Origin: Vibrio hippocampi
Lineage (GTDB): Bacteria; Pseudomonadota; Gammaproteobacteria; Enterobacterales; Vibrionaceae
NCBI RefSeq assembly: GCF_921292975.1
Contig: NZ_CAKLCM010000002.1
Span: 744,001-808,000, forward strand
Reading direction: 5' to 3'
Length of the DNA stretch: 64,000 bases
Shown here in pieces: positions 28,282-37,518 of this stretch (the stretch's first letter is position 1; each line of letters starts with the position of its first letter). The translations under genes were made by a program, and so were the position numbers. The notes below the pieces were generated by a model, which saw only the letters and a program-made list of their open reading frames with translations, searched no databases and was not told the origin of the DNA.

Positions 28282-28308
28282 AAGTAACCTCAGCGTTTGA
28301 GGTTACTT
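28282..28308. terminator. Perfect palindrome between convergent genes
   Basis: AAGTAACCTCA and TGAGGTTACTT pair fully around GCGTT. It lies between the ends of two convergent genes and can serve both strands, although no long T-run follows. Confidence 0.72.
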
Positions 28309-28350
28309 ATCTTGTGTCTATTTATCTTGCGTCTATTTATCTTGAGGAGA
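28306..28350. repeat. 15-bp tandem repeat at the 3' end of a membrane-protein gene
   Basis: About three units of TTTATCTTGCGTCTA, the first two nearly identical and the third diverged. It crosses the stop codon of the minus-strand gene and may have extended its repetitive C-terminus (SPQDRSPQDK). Confidence 0.75.
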
Positions 28351-29412
28351 CCTGTCTTGAGGTGAGCGAACTTGAGAGGATTTAGAACCATTGCGGTTTA
28401 AGTTGTACAAGGATTCCGCTTTACTACCCACAAACCAAAAGCTTAAGCCAAGAATGGCAAAGAACAGCGCTTTGTGCGTATCTTGCCAGAAGTATTCGAA
28501 GAACCGACTGTATAAGTTAATCAAAATAAACACTAAACCAAACGCTTTGCTTACCTCATCGTCATACCTGATCCCATAATAAAGCGCATAAATTGATAGT
28601 GCGCCAAGCAGTAGCGCCCAGCCAATAAACTCAAGTTGGCTCACCTGACTCCACCCTGAAAAATTCACATAGTTGCCGAATATCGACACCAGCCAGAGTG
28701 AAACAAACAAGTAGCTTAACCCCGCCACTTTTGCAATAAAACCAAATTCATTGCGGTCAGCGTTGTGAGTTTTGTAAACATGAGCCAATAAGGTCATGAC
28801 GGCACCAAACAGGGTAAACCTCAGTGGGAAATTCATCGCTAAAAAATAGCCATCAGTCGCACTATGGTGTGTTTGTAGCCCGAACCAAAATCCAAGGGTA
28901 ATTAAGGTACAGACCCAAACCATCGCCGACGGCAACCACAAGGCTAATAGCGCATAAATCACGCTGGCGAATAGCACCAAATTCGCAAGATTATCCGTTT
29001 CAATGACCTGCCCTAAATAGAAGATGGCAATACCCGCGTTAAGCACCGCAACCACAAAAAACGCCTCATTGCTAAATAGTCGGTTTGGCGACTGTTTTTT
29101 GCGATAGAGCCCGCACAGGCAAAACAGCGCGGCACTGATGGCGAACAGAACGCTTTTAGCCGTATCAGGGGCGCTGAACAGGCGCTGCATTAAATTGACG
29201 ATCCAACCATCGAGCATGAAAGACAGCAGTGCAAAGACGATACAGGCGATGGCGATCCAGAATGAATATTTGGCGACTTGAGGCCAATCGATATACGACA
29301 CTTCGAGGCTTTGCTGCAAATCATCGTGTTGCTGTTGAGAGATCAGCGTTTCGGTTCGCCACTGTTCAAGGGCTTGCGAAATGATTCTCGACTCTCGTTT
29401 TGATACTTTCAT
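28333..29412 (-). CDS. DUF2157-like multi-pass membrane protein
   Basis: 359 residues. A 50-residue cytoplasmic N-terminus (SRIISQALEQWRTETLISQQQ) resembles the DUF2157 start region and is followed by about nine or ten hydrophobic helices from residue 48 to 330. Short loops separate them, with no catalytic or binding motif that I recognise. The C-terminal tail is polar with repeated SPQDR/SPQDK units that come from a tandem repeat in the DNA. Inner-membrane location is certain from hydrophobicity; function unknown. Transcribed alone, convergent with the c-di-GMP gene. Confidence 0.72.
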   Translation of the reverse strand: MKVSKRESRIISQALEQWRTETLISQQQHDDLQQSLEVSYIDWPQVAKYSFWIAIACIVFALLSFMLDGWIVNLMQRLFSAPDTAKSVLFAISAALFCLCGLYRKKQSPNRLFSNEAFFVVAVLNAGIAIFYLGQVIETDNLANLVLFASVIYALLALWLPSAMVWVCTLITLGFWFGLQTHHSATDGYFLAMNFPLRFTLFGAVMTLLAHVYKTHNADRNEFGFIAKVAGLSYLFVSLWLVSIFGNYVNFSGWSQVSQLEFIGWALLLGALSIYALYYGIRYDDEVSKAFGLVFILINLYSRFFEYFWQDTHKALFFAILGLSFWFVGSKAESLYNLNRNGSKSSQVRSPQDRSPQDK

Positions 29413-29489
29413 ATTCCATCTCTTACTCCGTGTCTGACTTTAGTATACTCGACCTAAGCGTAGCCGTGAGATAAGTTTATAAATATTAG

Positions 29490-29618
29490 CGAGTTGCCTG
29501 CGTTTGTAGGGACCTTTGTCCCCATTGCGGTTTTATCGTTATGATGCCGACCCATCTCGAGCCAGTTTGTCTTGGCTGTGGCAAGATAATCAATCAACAA
29601 GACGATGATGAAGAATGA
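29490..29618 (+). pseudogene. Small zinc-ribbon ORF lacking a start codon
   Basis: One frame encodes LCPHCGFIV and, 14 residues on, VCLGCGKII, then an acidic tail ending in DDDEE and TGA: a neat four-cysteine zinc ribbon of about 42 residues. Upstream in frame there is a TAG at 29487-29489 and no ATG, GTG or TTG before the first CxxC; the only ATGs (29541, 29544) lie between the two knuckles. Either the gene has lost its start by mutation or it uses a rare codon. I rate it a probable remnant of a real small zinc-ribbon gene. Confidence 0.4.
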
Positions 29619-29766
29619 ATTGATCCAATAATAGGTTGGTCGCTAACCTGTTATTTTTTCGCGCCAAATTGATACTTAAGTCGTCAGATTGACGGGCGTT
29701 TACGATATACTGCAAGACCTGATTCAATTGACACTGACCTGTTGCACTAACAACGAACATTACCCT

Positions 29767-31023
29767 ATGAAAATACTCCATACCTCCGATTGGCACTTGG
29801 GCCAAAACTTCTACAACAAGAGCCGTAAAGCGGAACACGAACAGTTTCTCAATTGGTTGTTGCAACAAGTCACCCAACACTCAGTGGATGCCATTATTGT
29901 TGCTGGTGATATTTTTGATACCAGCACGCCGCCAAGTTATGCCCGTGAGATGTACCACCGATTTGTGGTCGAAGCCAACAAGGTGAATTGCCAACTGCTT
30001 ATGCTCGGCGGCAATCATGATTCGGTATCGGTACTTAATGAGAGTAAGCAGATCGTCAATTATCTCAATACCGCGGTGGTTCCCAATACCGCGGGTGACA
30101 TTGAACAACAGGTCGTCGAGGTGAAAGGCAAGTCTGGTGCAGTAGAAGCACTGGTGTGCGCCATTCCCTTTATTCGACCAAGAGATGTGCTGGCGAGTCA
30201 GGCAGGGGTAACCGGAAGCGAACGTCAGCAGCAATTGGGGGAGGCGATAAAGCAGCACTATCAGTTGGTGTATCAGGCGGCCGTTGAACATCGTCAATCC
30301 TTACCTCAAGCGCAGCAATCAATCCCGATTATTGCCACCGGCCATTTGACCGCGCTTGGCGTCAGTCAATCAGAATCCGTGCGTGATATTTATATTGGCA
30401 CCCTTGATGGCTTTGCGGCAGAGGGCTTTCCTCCTGCTGACTATATCGCGCTCGGTCATATTCACCGTCCACAGATCGTCGCCAAGTCGGAGCATATTCG
30501 TTACTCCGGCTCTCCCATTGCTCTGAGCTTTGATGAATTAAAGTCGGACAAACAAGTCATGTTGGTGGAGTTTGATCAGGGCAACCGACATATCACCGGT
30601 TTGCCTGTTCCGAGATTCCAATTGATGGCTGAAATAAAAGGCGACTTGGCTAGCATCGAGTCGCAATTGGCGAACTATGCAGAGAGCGAGCAGCGTGTTT
30701 GGTTGTCGATAGAGGTATCGCTGCAAGATTACCTGTCAGATTTGCAAGACAAAGTACGCGAGTTAACCCAAGGGCTGAATGTCGAGGTGTTGCAACTGAA
30801 ACGCTCACGCGAACAACGCATGGCGACGCTGGCAGGGCAAAACAATGAGATGCTGTCCGAGCTTAAACCGTTAGATGTGTTTGAGAAACGGATTGAATTG
30901 GAAGCCTTTGACAGTGACGAGGAGCAGCAACGTTTGCAGCGTATGCGACTCAAGTTCAAACAGATCCTGTCAGAAGTAGAAACGAACCCGCACTCAGAGC
31001 AGAACGATGGAGAATCGGCATGA
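29767..31023 (+). CDS. sbcD: Nuclease SbcD subunit (Mre11 family)
   Basis: 418 residues from the ATG of MKILHTSDWHLGQ; the open frame extends 78 nt upstream from a TTG without a ribosome site. Metallophosphoesterase motifs are all present: SDWHLG at 7-12, VAGDIFDTSTP near 46, GGNHDSVS near 80, and ATGHLTALG followed by ALGHIHRPQ further on. With SbcC it forms the SbcCD nuclease that opens DNA hairpins and removes palindrome or protein-blocked ends. The stop overlaps the sbcC start by 4 nt. Confidence 0.95.
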   Translation: MKILHTSDWHLGQNFYNKSRKAEHEQFLNWLLQQVTQHSVDAIIVAGDIFDTSTPPSYAREMYHRFVVEANKVNCQLLMLGGNHDSVSVLNESKQIVNYLNTAVVPNTAGDIEQQVVEVKGKSGAVEALVCAIPFIRPRDVLASQAGVTGSERQQQLGEAIKQHYQLVYQAAVEHRQSLPQAQQSIPIIATGHLTALGVSQSESVRDIYIGTLDGFAAEGFPPADYIALGHIHRPQIVAKSEHIRYSGSPIALSFDELKSDKQVMLVEFDQGNRHITGLPVPRFQLMAEIKGDLASIESQLANYAESEQRVWLSIEVSLQDYLSDLQDKVRELTQGLNVEVLQLKRSREQRMATLAGQNNEMLSELKPLDVFEKRIELEAFDSDEEQQRLQRMRLKFKQILSEVETNPHSEQNDGESA

Positions 31024-34000
31024 AGATCTTAAGCCTAGAATTTGAAAACCTAAACGCGCTTAAAGGTCGCTGGAAGATTGATTTTACCCAATCGCCATTT
31101 GTTGAAAATGGCCTGTTTGCCATTACGGGTCCAACCGGCGCGGGCAAAACTACCATCCTAGATGCTATCTGTTTGGCGCTATACCATTATACGCCACGTC
31201 TTAAACTGATCTCGAAAGGTGCCAATGAACTGATGACACGCGGCAGTGCGGAATGTTTTGCCGAGGTCGAATTTGAAGTAAAAGGTACGGTTTATCGTTC
31301 CAATTTCTATCAAGCCAGAGCCTATAAAAAAGGCGATGGTGCATTACAGGCACCAAAGTGCGAACTGCATGATGTCACCAATGATAAAGTGCTGGAAACC
31401 AAAGTCTCGAAAAAAGCCGATAAAGTGGCGGAGTTAACGGGGTTAGACTTCGAACGCTTCACTAAATCCATGATGTTGTCTCAGGGTCAGTTTGCGGCTT
31501 TTTTAAATGCTGCGGATAAAGAGCGTGCCGAATTGCTGGAAGAACTGACAGGGACCGAAATCTACAGCTTAGTTTCCGAGCGCATCTATCAACATTGGAA
31601 ACAGGCGTCTCAAGAACTGCAACAACTCAAAGCCAAAGCAGAGGGTGTTAACCTGCTAACGCCAGAGCAGATTGAACAATTCAACCATGACAAGGCAGAG
31701 CTTGAACAGCAACAGCAGGTGTTAAAAGCGCAACTGCTGGATTGGAACCAACACCTCACTTGGTGGCTAAATAGCGAAAAAGCGCAAATGGAGCTGACTA
31801 ATGCGCGCGGCGAGGTGCAAACGGCGAATAGCGCCATAGAACAAAATCAGCCTCAGTTACAACGGCTAACCCAGTCGGAACCAGCCGAGAAACTGCGCGC
31901 TCCTCATAAAGAGTGGCAGCGTTTAGATAAGCAGCATCAACAAGCGCTGCTGACCAAAAACGCCACGCAGGCGTTACACCAGCAACAGCAACAACAACAG
32001 CAAAATGCGGCAGCTCAGGTCGACCTTAGCAAGCAGCGAAGCGATAAGACGCAATCTGAATTCACTCAACTGGATGAGCTCGCGCAGACGCTACGTCCAC
32101 TGGACAGCGAGATTGCTCAACAGACCAAAGCGCAGCAATCTTGTCAGCAACAGATAGACAAGGCGCAGGCAAAGTTGCAGCAGAGCCAGCAAGAACTCGA
32201 CGGTCTTAAAGCCGACAGTCACAATAAACAGCAACAGCAGCAAACCCTAGAAAGCTACCTTGAACAGCATCAAGCGGATGCGCACCTTGCCAATCATCTT
32301 GGGCAGTGGCGCGTTGAGTCTGAACAAATCGCCAGCTTGGAGGCGGAGCTAACAAAACTGACTCACCATAAGAGTGAATCCAGCACGCAGCTCAAGCAAC
32401 TTCCCGAGCAGATTGAAGCGTTGACCAAGCAACATACCGAGGCGCTTGATGCAAAACAGGGTGCAGATAAGGCGTTTGCCTCAGCGTCAGAACATTTAGC
32501 TAAACTGCTTGAACAGCAAGATAAAGCCAGCACGGCGAGCAAACGAACGGCTTTGGATAGCGCCATTTACCAGCTCGAAGCACTTAAAGCCGTTAACCAA
32601 CAATTTGTCGAAGCGACCAGTGATATAGACGCTTTAACCAAAACGTTCAATGAACAAAACGCCACCTTAGAACAATCGAAACAGCAAGGCTTAGCGTTAG
32701 CGCAGACAGAAAAAGATAAAAAGACCATTGCCGATCAGCTAGCACGTTTGGTGGATCAAGAGGGTGACTTGGCAAAGTATCGGGCGCAACTGCAACCTGA
32801 CCAAGCGTGTCCTTTGTGCGGCTCCGAGCAGCATCCATTACTGACACAGCAAGATAATTCCGATATCGCTACTCTGGTTGCTCAAAAGCAGCGGGCGATT
32901 GAAGAAGTTGAATCGGCGACACAACAACTTAGCGACGCGCGTATAGCCTACAACAGCTTGAAAAATGCGATTTCAGTCACCGAGCAACAGCTAGAAAAAG
33001 CCAACGGTAAACGAAATACGGCTTCCACCCAGTGGACGGATTCCACTGCCGAAATTCAGCAAACTATTGGCGTGAACGGTCTGACTGCCGAGAGTCTACA
33101 GTTGGGGCAGTTGGCGTCGGTGAGCCACTTCACTCAACAATTAAAATCGTTGTTGCTTGAGTGTCAAACGCATATTGAAGCGATCGATAGCGCGACCACC
33201 GCCATCGGTGAAGCGGAGCGTCTGCAATTGCGTCAGCAACAAGGGGTGGATGAGGCGCTGAATCAACTCAATGCTAAAAAGACCGAGCTTGCCAATATGG
33301 ATAAATATTTGGCTGATCTAGAACAGAGCATTGCTACGCTTAACACCCGTCGTGAGCAGCAACAACAGCGCTTAATTGACTCGATTAATCAATGTCAGCT
33401 TGTCGCACCAGCACTGACCGAGATGGAAAGCTGGATAGCAACTAAACAGCAAGACGCTCAAGTCTGGGCAAACCAACAAGCGCGTTCAATTGAGTTGAAA
33501 AATGAAATCAGTTTGCTGGGCGAACGCCTAACGAACAAAGAAACTGAATGGCAAAACATCACCAAGGAACTCACGGAGAGTCAAGAACAGCTTAAGCTGG
33601 TGACGTTGTCACTAACTGAGTTATCACAACAACGACAACAACTGTTTGCCGACAAAGATATCGAACAAGCGTTGACCCATGCCAAGCAGCAAGTTAAGCA
33701 TGCGGGTGACGAGTTGGACAAAGCCCAGCAAGCAAAAGTGAACGCCGATAGTGAGATGACAGCATTGCAAACCAAACTGAACGAGCAGAGTCAGTATCTT
33801 GAACAGCTATCGACCGAGTTTAAAGAGGCTCAACAGCAGTGGCAGCAAACCCTTGCAAGCAGTCCATTTGCTGATGAACAAGCGTTTATTGCCGCACTGC
33901 TTGATGAAACAGAGCGCGAGCAGTTACAACAACTCAAAGCCACGCTAGAGAAGCGACAAATCGAGGCGACCACCAAATTTACCTCAGCCGAACAAGCGGT

Positions 34001-34742
34001 CACCGATCTAAAAACCGCCGATAACGCCAGCGATTGGCAGCAAATGCCTCGCAGTGAGGTCGAGTCGCAAATCGCCGACCTTGACCAACAACTGCAAGCT
34101 AAAGCGACGCAAGTGGGCGAGGTGAATGGCAAACTGAAAGCGGATGAAGACAATCGTCACCGTCAATCGGATTTATTCGTCACCATTGCCAACAAACAAG
34201 CCGAATATGATGATATTTCTTATCTTAATTCGCTGGTAGGCTCGCAAAAAGGCGATAAATTCCGCACCTTTGCACAGGGTTTGACCCTTGAAAACTTGGT
34301 CTATCTGGCCAATAAACAGCTGGATCGTTTACATGGTCGCTATCAATTGCAGCGTAAGCACCACGACGGTCTTGCATTGCAAGTCTTGGATACTTGGCAA
34401 GGCGATGTGGTGCGCGACACCGCGACATTGTCCGGCGGTGAGAGCTTCCTAGTCAGCTTGGCACTGGCGCTCGCACTCTCAGATCTTGTCAGTCATAAGA
34501 CCAGCATTGACTCCTTATTCCTTGATGAAGGCTTTGGTACTTTGGACTCGGATACCTTGGATATAGCGCTTAATGCGCTCGATAACCTCAATGCGACTGG
34601 AAAAATGATCGGTGTTATTAGCCACGTTGAAGCGCTGAAAGAACGTGTGCCAGTGCAACTGAAAGTGACAAAACACTCCGGGTTGGGAGTCAGTGAGCTC
34701 GATAGCGTGTTTAAGGTTAAAGCAAAGGCGAACGTTGCCTGA
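31020..34742 (+). CDS. sbcC: SbcC ATPase of the SbcCD hairpin nuclease (Rad50 family)
   Basis: 1240 residues, longer than the 1048 of E. coli because of extended glutamine-rich coiled coils. Walker A GPTGAGKTT is at 35-43, the zinc hook CPLCG at about 596, the signature LSGGESFLVSLALALALSDL near 1137 and Walker B SLFLDEGFGTLD near 1160. The coiled-coil arms are unusually rich in Gln (runs such as HQQQQQQQQN). It bridges and regulates SbcD on DNA ends. Starts within the last codons of sbcD. Its C-terminal coding sequence occurs a second time 3.67 kb downstream. Confidence 0.95.
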   Translation: MKILSLEFENLNALKGRWKIDFTQSPFVENGLFAITGPTGAGKTTILDAICLALYHYTPRLKLISKGANELMTRGSAECFAEVEFEVKGTVYRSNFYQARAYKKGDGALQAPKCELHDVTNDKVLETKVSKKADKVAELTGLDFERFTKSMMLSQGQFAAFLNAADKERAELLEELTGTEIYSLVSERIYQHWKQASQELQQLKAKAEGVNLLTPEQIEQFNHDKAELEQQQQVLKAQLLDWNQHLTWWLNSEKAQMELTNARGEVQTANSAIEQNQPQLQRLTQSEPAEKLRAPHKEWQRLDKQHQQALLTKNATQALHQQQQQQQQNAAAQVDLSKQRSDKTQSEFTQLDELAQTLRPLDSEIAQQTKAQQSCQQQIDKAQAKLQQSQQELDGLKADSHNKQQQQQTLESYLEQHQADAHLANHLGQWRVESEQIASLEAELTKLTHHKSESSTQLKQLPEQIEALTKQHTEALDAKQGADKAFASASEHLAKLLEQQDKASTASKRTALDSAIYQLEALKAVNQQFVEATSDIDALTKTFNEQNATLEQSKQQGLALAQTEKDKKTIADQLARLVDQEGDLAKYRAQLQPDQACPLCGSEQHPLLTQQDNSDIATLVAQKQRAIEEVESATQQLSDARIAYNSLKNAISVTEQQLEKANGKRNTASTQWTDSTAEIQQTIGVNGLTAESLQLGQLASVSHFTQQLKSLLLECQTHIEAIDSATTAIGEAERLQLRQQQGVDEALNQLNAKKTELANMDKYLADLEQSIATLNTRREQQQQRLIDSINQCQLVAPALTEMESWIATKQQDAQVWANQQARSIELKNEISLLGERLTNKETEWQNITKELTESQEQLKLVTLSLTELSQQRQQLFADKDIEQALTHAKQQVKHAGDELDKAQQAKVNADSEMTALQTKLNEQSQYLEQLSTEFKEAQQQWQQTLASSPFADEQAFIAALLDETEREQLQQLKATLEKRQIEATTKFTSAEQAVTDLKTADNASDWQQMPRSEVESQIADLDQQLQAKATQVGEVNGKLKADEDNRHRQSDLFVTIANKQAEYDDISYLNSLVGSQKGDKFRTFAQGLTLENLVYLANKQLDRLHGRYQLQRKHHDGLALQVLDTWQGDVVRDTATLSGGESFLVSLALALALSDLVSHKTSIDSLFLDEGFGTLDSDTLDIALNALDNLNATGKMIGVISHVEALKERVPVQLKVTKHSGLGVSELDSVFKVKAKANVA

Positions 34743-34965
34743 ATAAGCTGCGGCATAGTGGATTCAGACTTTAGGGCATTACACGTCCGTGTCCTAAAGT
34801 GCTTTAGAGCCAGCAAGATGCATTCAGAATGCATTAGCGCCGACCCAATGAATCGAGTCCAAGTTCAGTAGGGATATGGAAATTTTCTGTAGCTATCTTC
34901 TGAAATTAGCTTTCGACTGTCATAACTCATTGATACTGATTGAGTTTTATAATGCATAACCGCAA

Positions 34966-34990
34966 TATAGACGGAAGCATTCCGTCTATA
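34966..34990. terminator. Perfect 11-bp hairpin between sbcC and DUF2628 gene
   Basis: TATAGACGGAA and TTCCGTCTATA pair around GCA. Flanking TAACCGC and GCGTTA extend the pairing with a bulge, giving an attC-like outline. There is no T-run. The identity between the two duplication copies stops inside its left arm. Confidence 0.6.
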
Positions 34991-35015
34991 AGCGTTAAGA
35001 ATAAGGCGGGATAAA

Positions 35016-35546
35016 ATGATACCAGTAGGAATAGAATCAGAGAGTCGTGACAAAGTCATCATTGATAAAAAGGAATCTATTGAAGCCTATCGGGCATTTA
35101 CTTGGAGTGACTACTATGCAGAAAAGTTTAATACTCATGTCGAAGACGGTAAGGGTTACCTTGGATTCAATTTTTGGGCTTTCTTATTTGGGTATCGTTG
35201 GTTCTTGTTTAGGAAGATGACCAAGTTGGGTCTAACCCTTTTTATTATTGAAAATTTGATTATCGCTTCAGCACTAATGACCGTGAAGGAACTAAGGCTT
35301 GAACCCTTGGTTGCATTTTCTTGCGTCGTTTCAGCACTACTATTTCTAATGCTATTGATGGGCATATTCGGCAATTATGCCTATTTTAAATTTTCCCAAT
35401 CAAAGATAACAAAGGTATCGAATTCTCTAGTGTCCGAAGAAAGTTTTGGTGAGGTTATTCGTTCGCTTGGTGGTGTCAGTTTACTCAGTGTATTTGTCGT
35501 TATGGGGGTTAGTTTATTGCTGCAAATGTTAGTAGGTGGCATTTAA
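35016..35546 (+). CDS. DUF2628-family membrane protein
   Basis: 176 residues. A polar N-terminus leads to EAYRAFTWSDYYAEKFN, and the family's FNFWAFLFGYRWFLFRKM motif is at about 50-68. Two or three hydrophobic helices follow (LGLTLFIIENLIIASAL, LLFLMLLMGIFG, LLSVFVVMGVSLLLQMLV). DUF2628 proteins are inner-membrane proteins of unknown role, common among accessory genes. ATG preceded by AAGGCGGG at a loose distance. It exists only in copy 1 of the duplication. Confidence 0.7.
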   Translation: MIPVGIESESRDKVIIDKKESIEAYRAFTWSDYYAEKFNTHVEDGKGYLGFNFWAFLFGYRWFLFRKMTKLGLTLFIIENLIIASALMTVKELRLEPLVAFSCVVSALLFLMLLMGIFGNYAYFKFSQSKITKVSNSLVSEESFGEVIRSLGGVSLLSVFVVMGVSLLLQMLVGGI

Positions 35547-35548
35547 GT

Positions 35549-35635
35549 GATTTATAACAAATGCTGCAAACGGATAGGCTTTTGGTTTGCAATGAATATT
35601 GTGTCTAGGGCGCAATTAAGTGGGCGTTGTGCTTA
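35549..35635. repeat. attC-like sequence between two accessory genes
   Basis: It opens with TAACAAATGC, has TGCAAAC and GTTTGCA as an inner pair, and closes with AAGTGGGCGTTGTGC. This outline resembles the long attC sites of Vibrio integron cassettes (TAACAAA ... GGGCGTTA). The outer arms pair only partly, and no integron integrase is in the window. Confidence 0.4.
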
Positions 35636-35648
35636 AAAGGAAATTGGC

Positions 35649-36083
35649 ATGGAAGTGACGATTGGAAAGTCTGCTGAATTGATCGAAAAAGCGCAAGCTA
35701 TTCGTTATCAAGTCTTCACTGTGGAACAAAATATCCCGAATGAGCTGGATTTTGATGGTTTAGATAGTGTTGCAGAGCATGTCCTTGTGACAGAAACGAA
35801 TCGATCCGTAGCGACCGCGCGTTTGGTTATCAATGCTGATGGTTCTTCGGTTATGGCAAGAGTCGCTGTTATCGAAGCATATCGAGGTCGTGGTATCGCT
35901 TCAGTTGTCGTAAAGGCGTTGATTGAGTACGCCAAGAAGAAAGGTGTAAGCTCTATCGAAATTCATGCTCACAGCTACTTGCAAAATTACTATCAAAGAC
36001 TTGGCTTTGAGTTTATTGAAGAAGTAGAGGTGGTTGGTGAGCATCAATTAATAGCAATGAGACAGAAATTCTTGACTACATAA
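35649..36083 (+). CDS. GNAT-family N-acetyltransferase
   Basis: 144 residues, close to ElaA-like GNATs. AIRYQVFTVEQNIPNELDFDG near the N-terminus is followed by ATARLVINADG, the acetyl-CoA-binding loop RVAVIEAYRGRGIASVVVKALIEYAKKKG near residues 75-100 and HAHSYLQNYYQRLGFEF. The fold is complete, so it is probably active; the acceptor is unknown. It starts with AAAAGGAAATTGGC as ribosome site. Only copy 1 of the duplication carries it. Confidence 0.8.
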   Translation: MEVTIGKSAELIEKAQAIRYQVFTVEQNIPNELDFDGLDSVAEHVLVTETNRSVATARLVINADGSSVMARVAVIEAYRGRGIASVVVKALIEYAKKKGVSSIEIHAHSYLQNYYQRLGFEFIEEVEVVGEHQLIAMRQKFLTT

Positions 36084-36228
36084 CTTTTAAAAGAGGTTAT
36101 TCGAGGTTCGGGTAATAAGTCGTCAATAGGGGTCAATGATTTCTCAGACTACGAAAATTGGGATGGTATTGAACGACAAGGTGAATAGCCGTATAGCGTA
36201 TTGTAATTGAATGGAAAATTAAACATAA

Positions 36229-36417
36229 ATGAAGTTCTTTGAAAGACAATCAAAGCAATCCGACTATGAGTTTCTATTTACTCTTAAAAAATCAGCTGAA
36301 TACGATGCCATCAATGCTGTTTTTGGTTGGGATGAGCAAGTTCAGCGTGATATTCATAAATCTGAATGGAAAGAAGCGCAACATTATAGGAATAGTAAAC
36401 TTAAGGGGGAAAAATGA
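36229..36417 (+). pseudogene. Truncated GNAT acetyltransferase (copy 1)
   Basis: The first 51 codons are nearly identical to the intact gene at 38763 (one change, Lys for Glu in RDIHKSEW), then the sequence changes abruptly after GAAGCGCAAC. The last 11 codons are unrelated and run into the next gene, overlapping its ATG by 4 nt. The acetyl-CoA site is lost, so the product cannot be a working GNAT. The break fits a deletion that joined this gene to the region before the next GNAT. Confidence 0.82.
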
Positions 36418-36893
36418 ACAATATAGCAATTAGAGAAGCGCTTGTAGAAGATACGGAAATCATATTGAGATTTATCACTGAGTTAGCTATATATGAAAAA
36501 TTAGAAGATGAAGTTAGAACGAGTATTTCAGACATTGAAAGTAGTTTATTTTCACCGCAATCTACAGCTCATGCCATCATTTGCGAAGTGAACGGTGTGC
36601 CTATAGGTTTTGCGGTCTATTTCTATAATTACTCAACTTGGTTAGGTAAAAATGGTCTCTATTTAGAGGACTTATACGTTTCACGGGAGTTTAGAAACAT
36701 TGGAGCCGGAAAAGCTATCCTCAAGTATTTGGCTAAGCTAGCGGTTTCAAAGAACTGTGGTCGGTTTGAGTGGTGTGTACTTGATTGGAATGAGCCAGCG
36801 ATCGACTTCTACAAGTCAATTGGCGCTAAACCGCAAGATGAGTGGGTAATTTATCGGTTAGCAGGCAATGAACTAGAAGCATTTGCGGGCTAA
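36414..36893 (+). CDS. GNAT-family N-acetyltransferase, SSAT-like
   Basis: 159 residues. IREALVEDTEIILRFITELAIYE at the N-terminus, LYLEDLYVSREFRNIGAGKAILKYLAKLA at about 80-110 (acetyl-CoA loop RNIGAGKA) and RFEWCVLDWNEPAIDFYKSIGA near 118-140 are the pattern of the spermidine/diamine acetyltransferase-like GNATs. AAGGGGGAAAA forms a strong ribosome site inside the truncated upstream gene. A terminator follows 50 nt later. Copy 2 of the duplication retains only a short scar of this gene near 39210-39262. Confidence 0.83.
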   Translation: MNNIAIREALVEDTEIILRFITELAIYEKLEDEVRTSISDIESSLFSPQSTAHAIICEVNGVPIGFAVYFYNYSTWLGKNGLYLEDLYVSREFRNIGAGKAILKYLAKLAVSKNCGRFEWCVLDWNEPAIDFYKSIGAKPQDEWVIYRLAGNELEAFAG

Positions 36894-36945
36894 AATCCGT
36901 ATGACAACACTATAAAGACCGATCTCACGCAATCAAATTTGCAAG

Positions 36946-36982
36946 AAAAAACGCCCAAAGCGAATAACTTTGGGCGTTTTTG
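36946..36982 (+). terminator. Terminator after the GNAT genes (copy 1)
   Basis: AAAAACGCCCAAAG pairs with CTTTGGGCGTTTTT around CGAATAA. The same terminator recurs after the copy-2 GNAT. Confidence 0.92.
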
Positions 36983-37087
36983 TATGAGGTGAAATCACCC
37001 CATACAAACGGTTCTGTTTTAACGGTATTGGTCTGAACTCAGCGACTCTCTATACCGTGCGCTGACATCATGATTGGAATAATATAG

Positions 37088-37116
37088 ATATTCAAATCAC
37101 TATGTGATTTGAATAT
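37088..37116. promoter_or_regulatory. Perfect 13-bp-arm palindrome before the fic remnant
   Basis: ATATTCAAATCAC and GTGATTTGAATAT are exact inverse complements with TAT between them, a strong operator candidate 27 nt upstream of the fic start. TTGGTC, 17 bp and TATACC lie just upstream (about 37024-37053), so a repressor here would sit over the early transcript. A related half-site, TTTTCAAATCA, overlaps the ribosome site. The intact copy has two variants of this site. Confidence 0.7.
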
Positions 37117-37143
37117 GGTGTGTTTTCAAATCAAGGAGCCGCT

Positions 37144-37518
37144 ATGCGGGTCTGGCAACAGACGGGTTGACCGAACTTTCATTGGAATAAAACCGTTATA
37201 GAACCGTTGGTTAGGCTTACTCATCTCAACCAAGGTATCTTATTGGGTAAAATGTTCAGTCATTCTCAAGATGAATCAGAAAGTTTTTTAGATACCTTAT
37301 TGGCGAATATTGTCCATTCCAGTGCGATTGAAGGTGAGAAATTAAGTGCTTTCTCTGTACGCTCATCGCTGACCAATAAACTGGGCTTATCAGAAGCTCA
37401 ACCTTACCCGACAACCGAACAAACCGACGATCTTGCTGAAATAATGGTAGGTGCGGTTGAAAACCTAGCCTCGCCTTTAACGCTTGAACGAGTCTTAGAC
37501 TGGCAAGTCATTTTTTAA
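37144..37518 (+). pseudogene. fic pseudogene (copy 1)
   Basis: Closely related to the intact fic gene at 39556 but inactivated twice. Codon 9 is TGA at 37168-37170 where the intact gene has TGG (Trp). About 120 codons in, the frame jumps from TTAGACTGGC directly into the region after the gene, removing roughly 760 bp with the Fic motif and the winged helix; TGGC occurs at both ends of the missing segment, pointing to a short-homology deletion. The inhibitory-helix motif SSAIEGE is still encoded, but the product would stop at residue 8. Confidence 0.88.
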
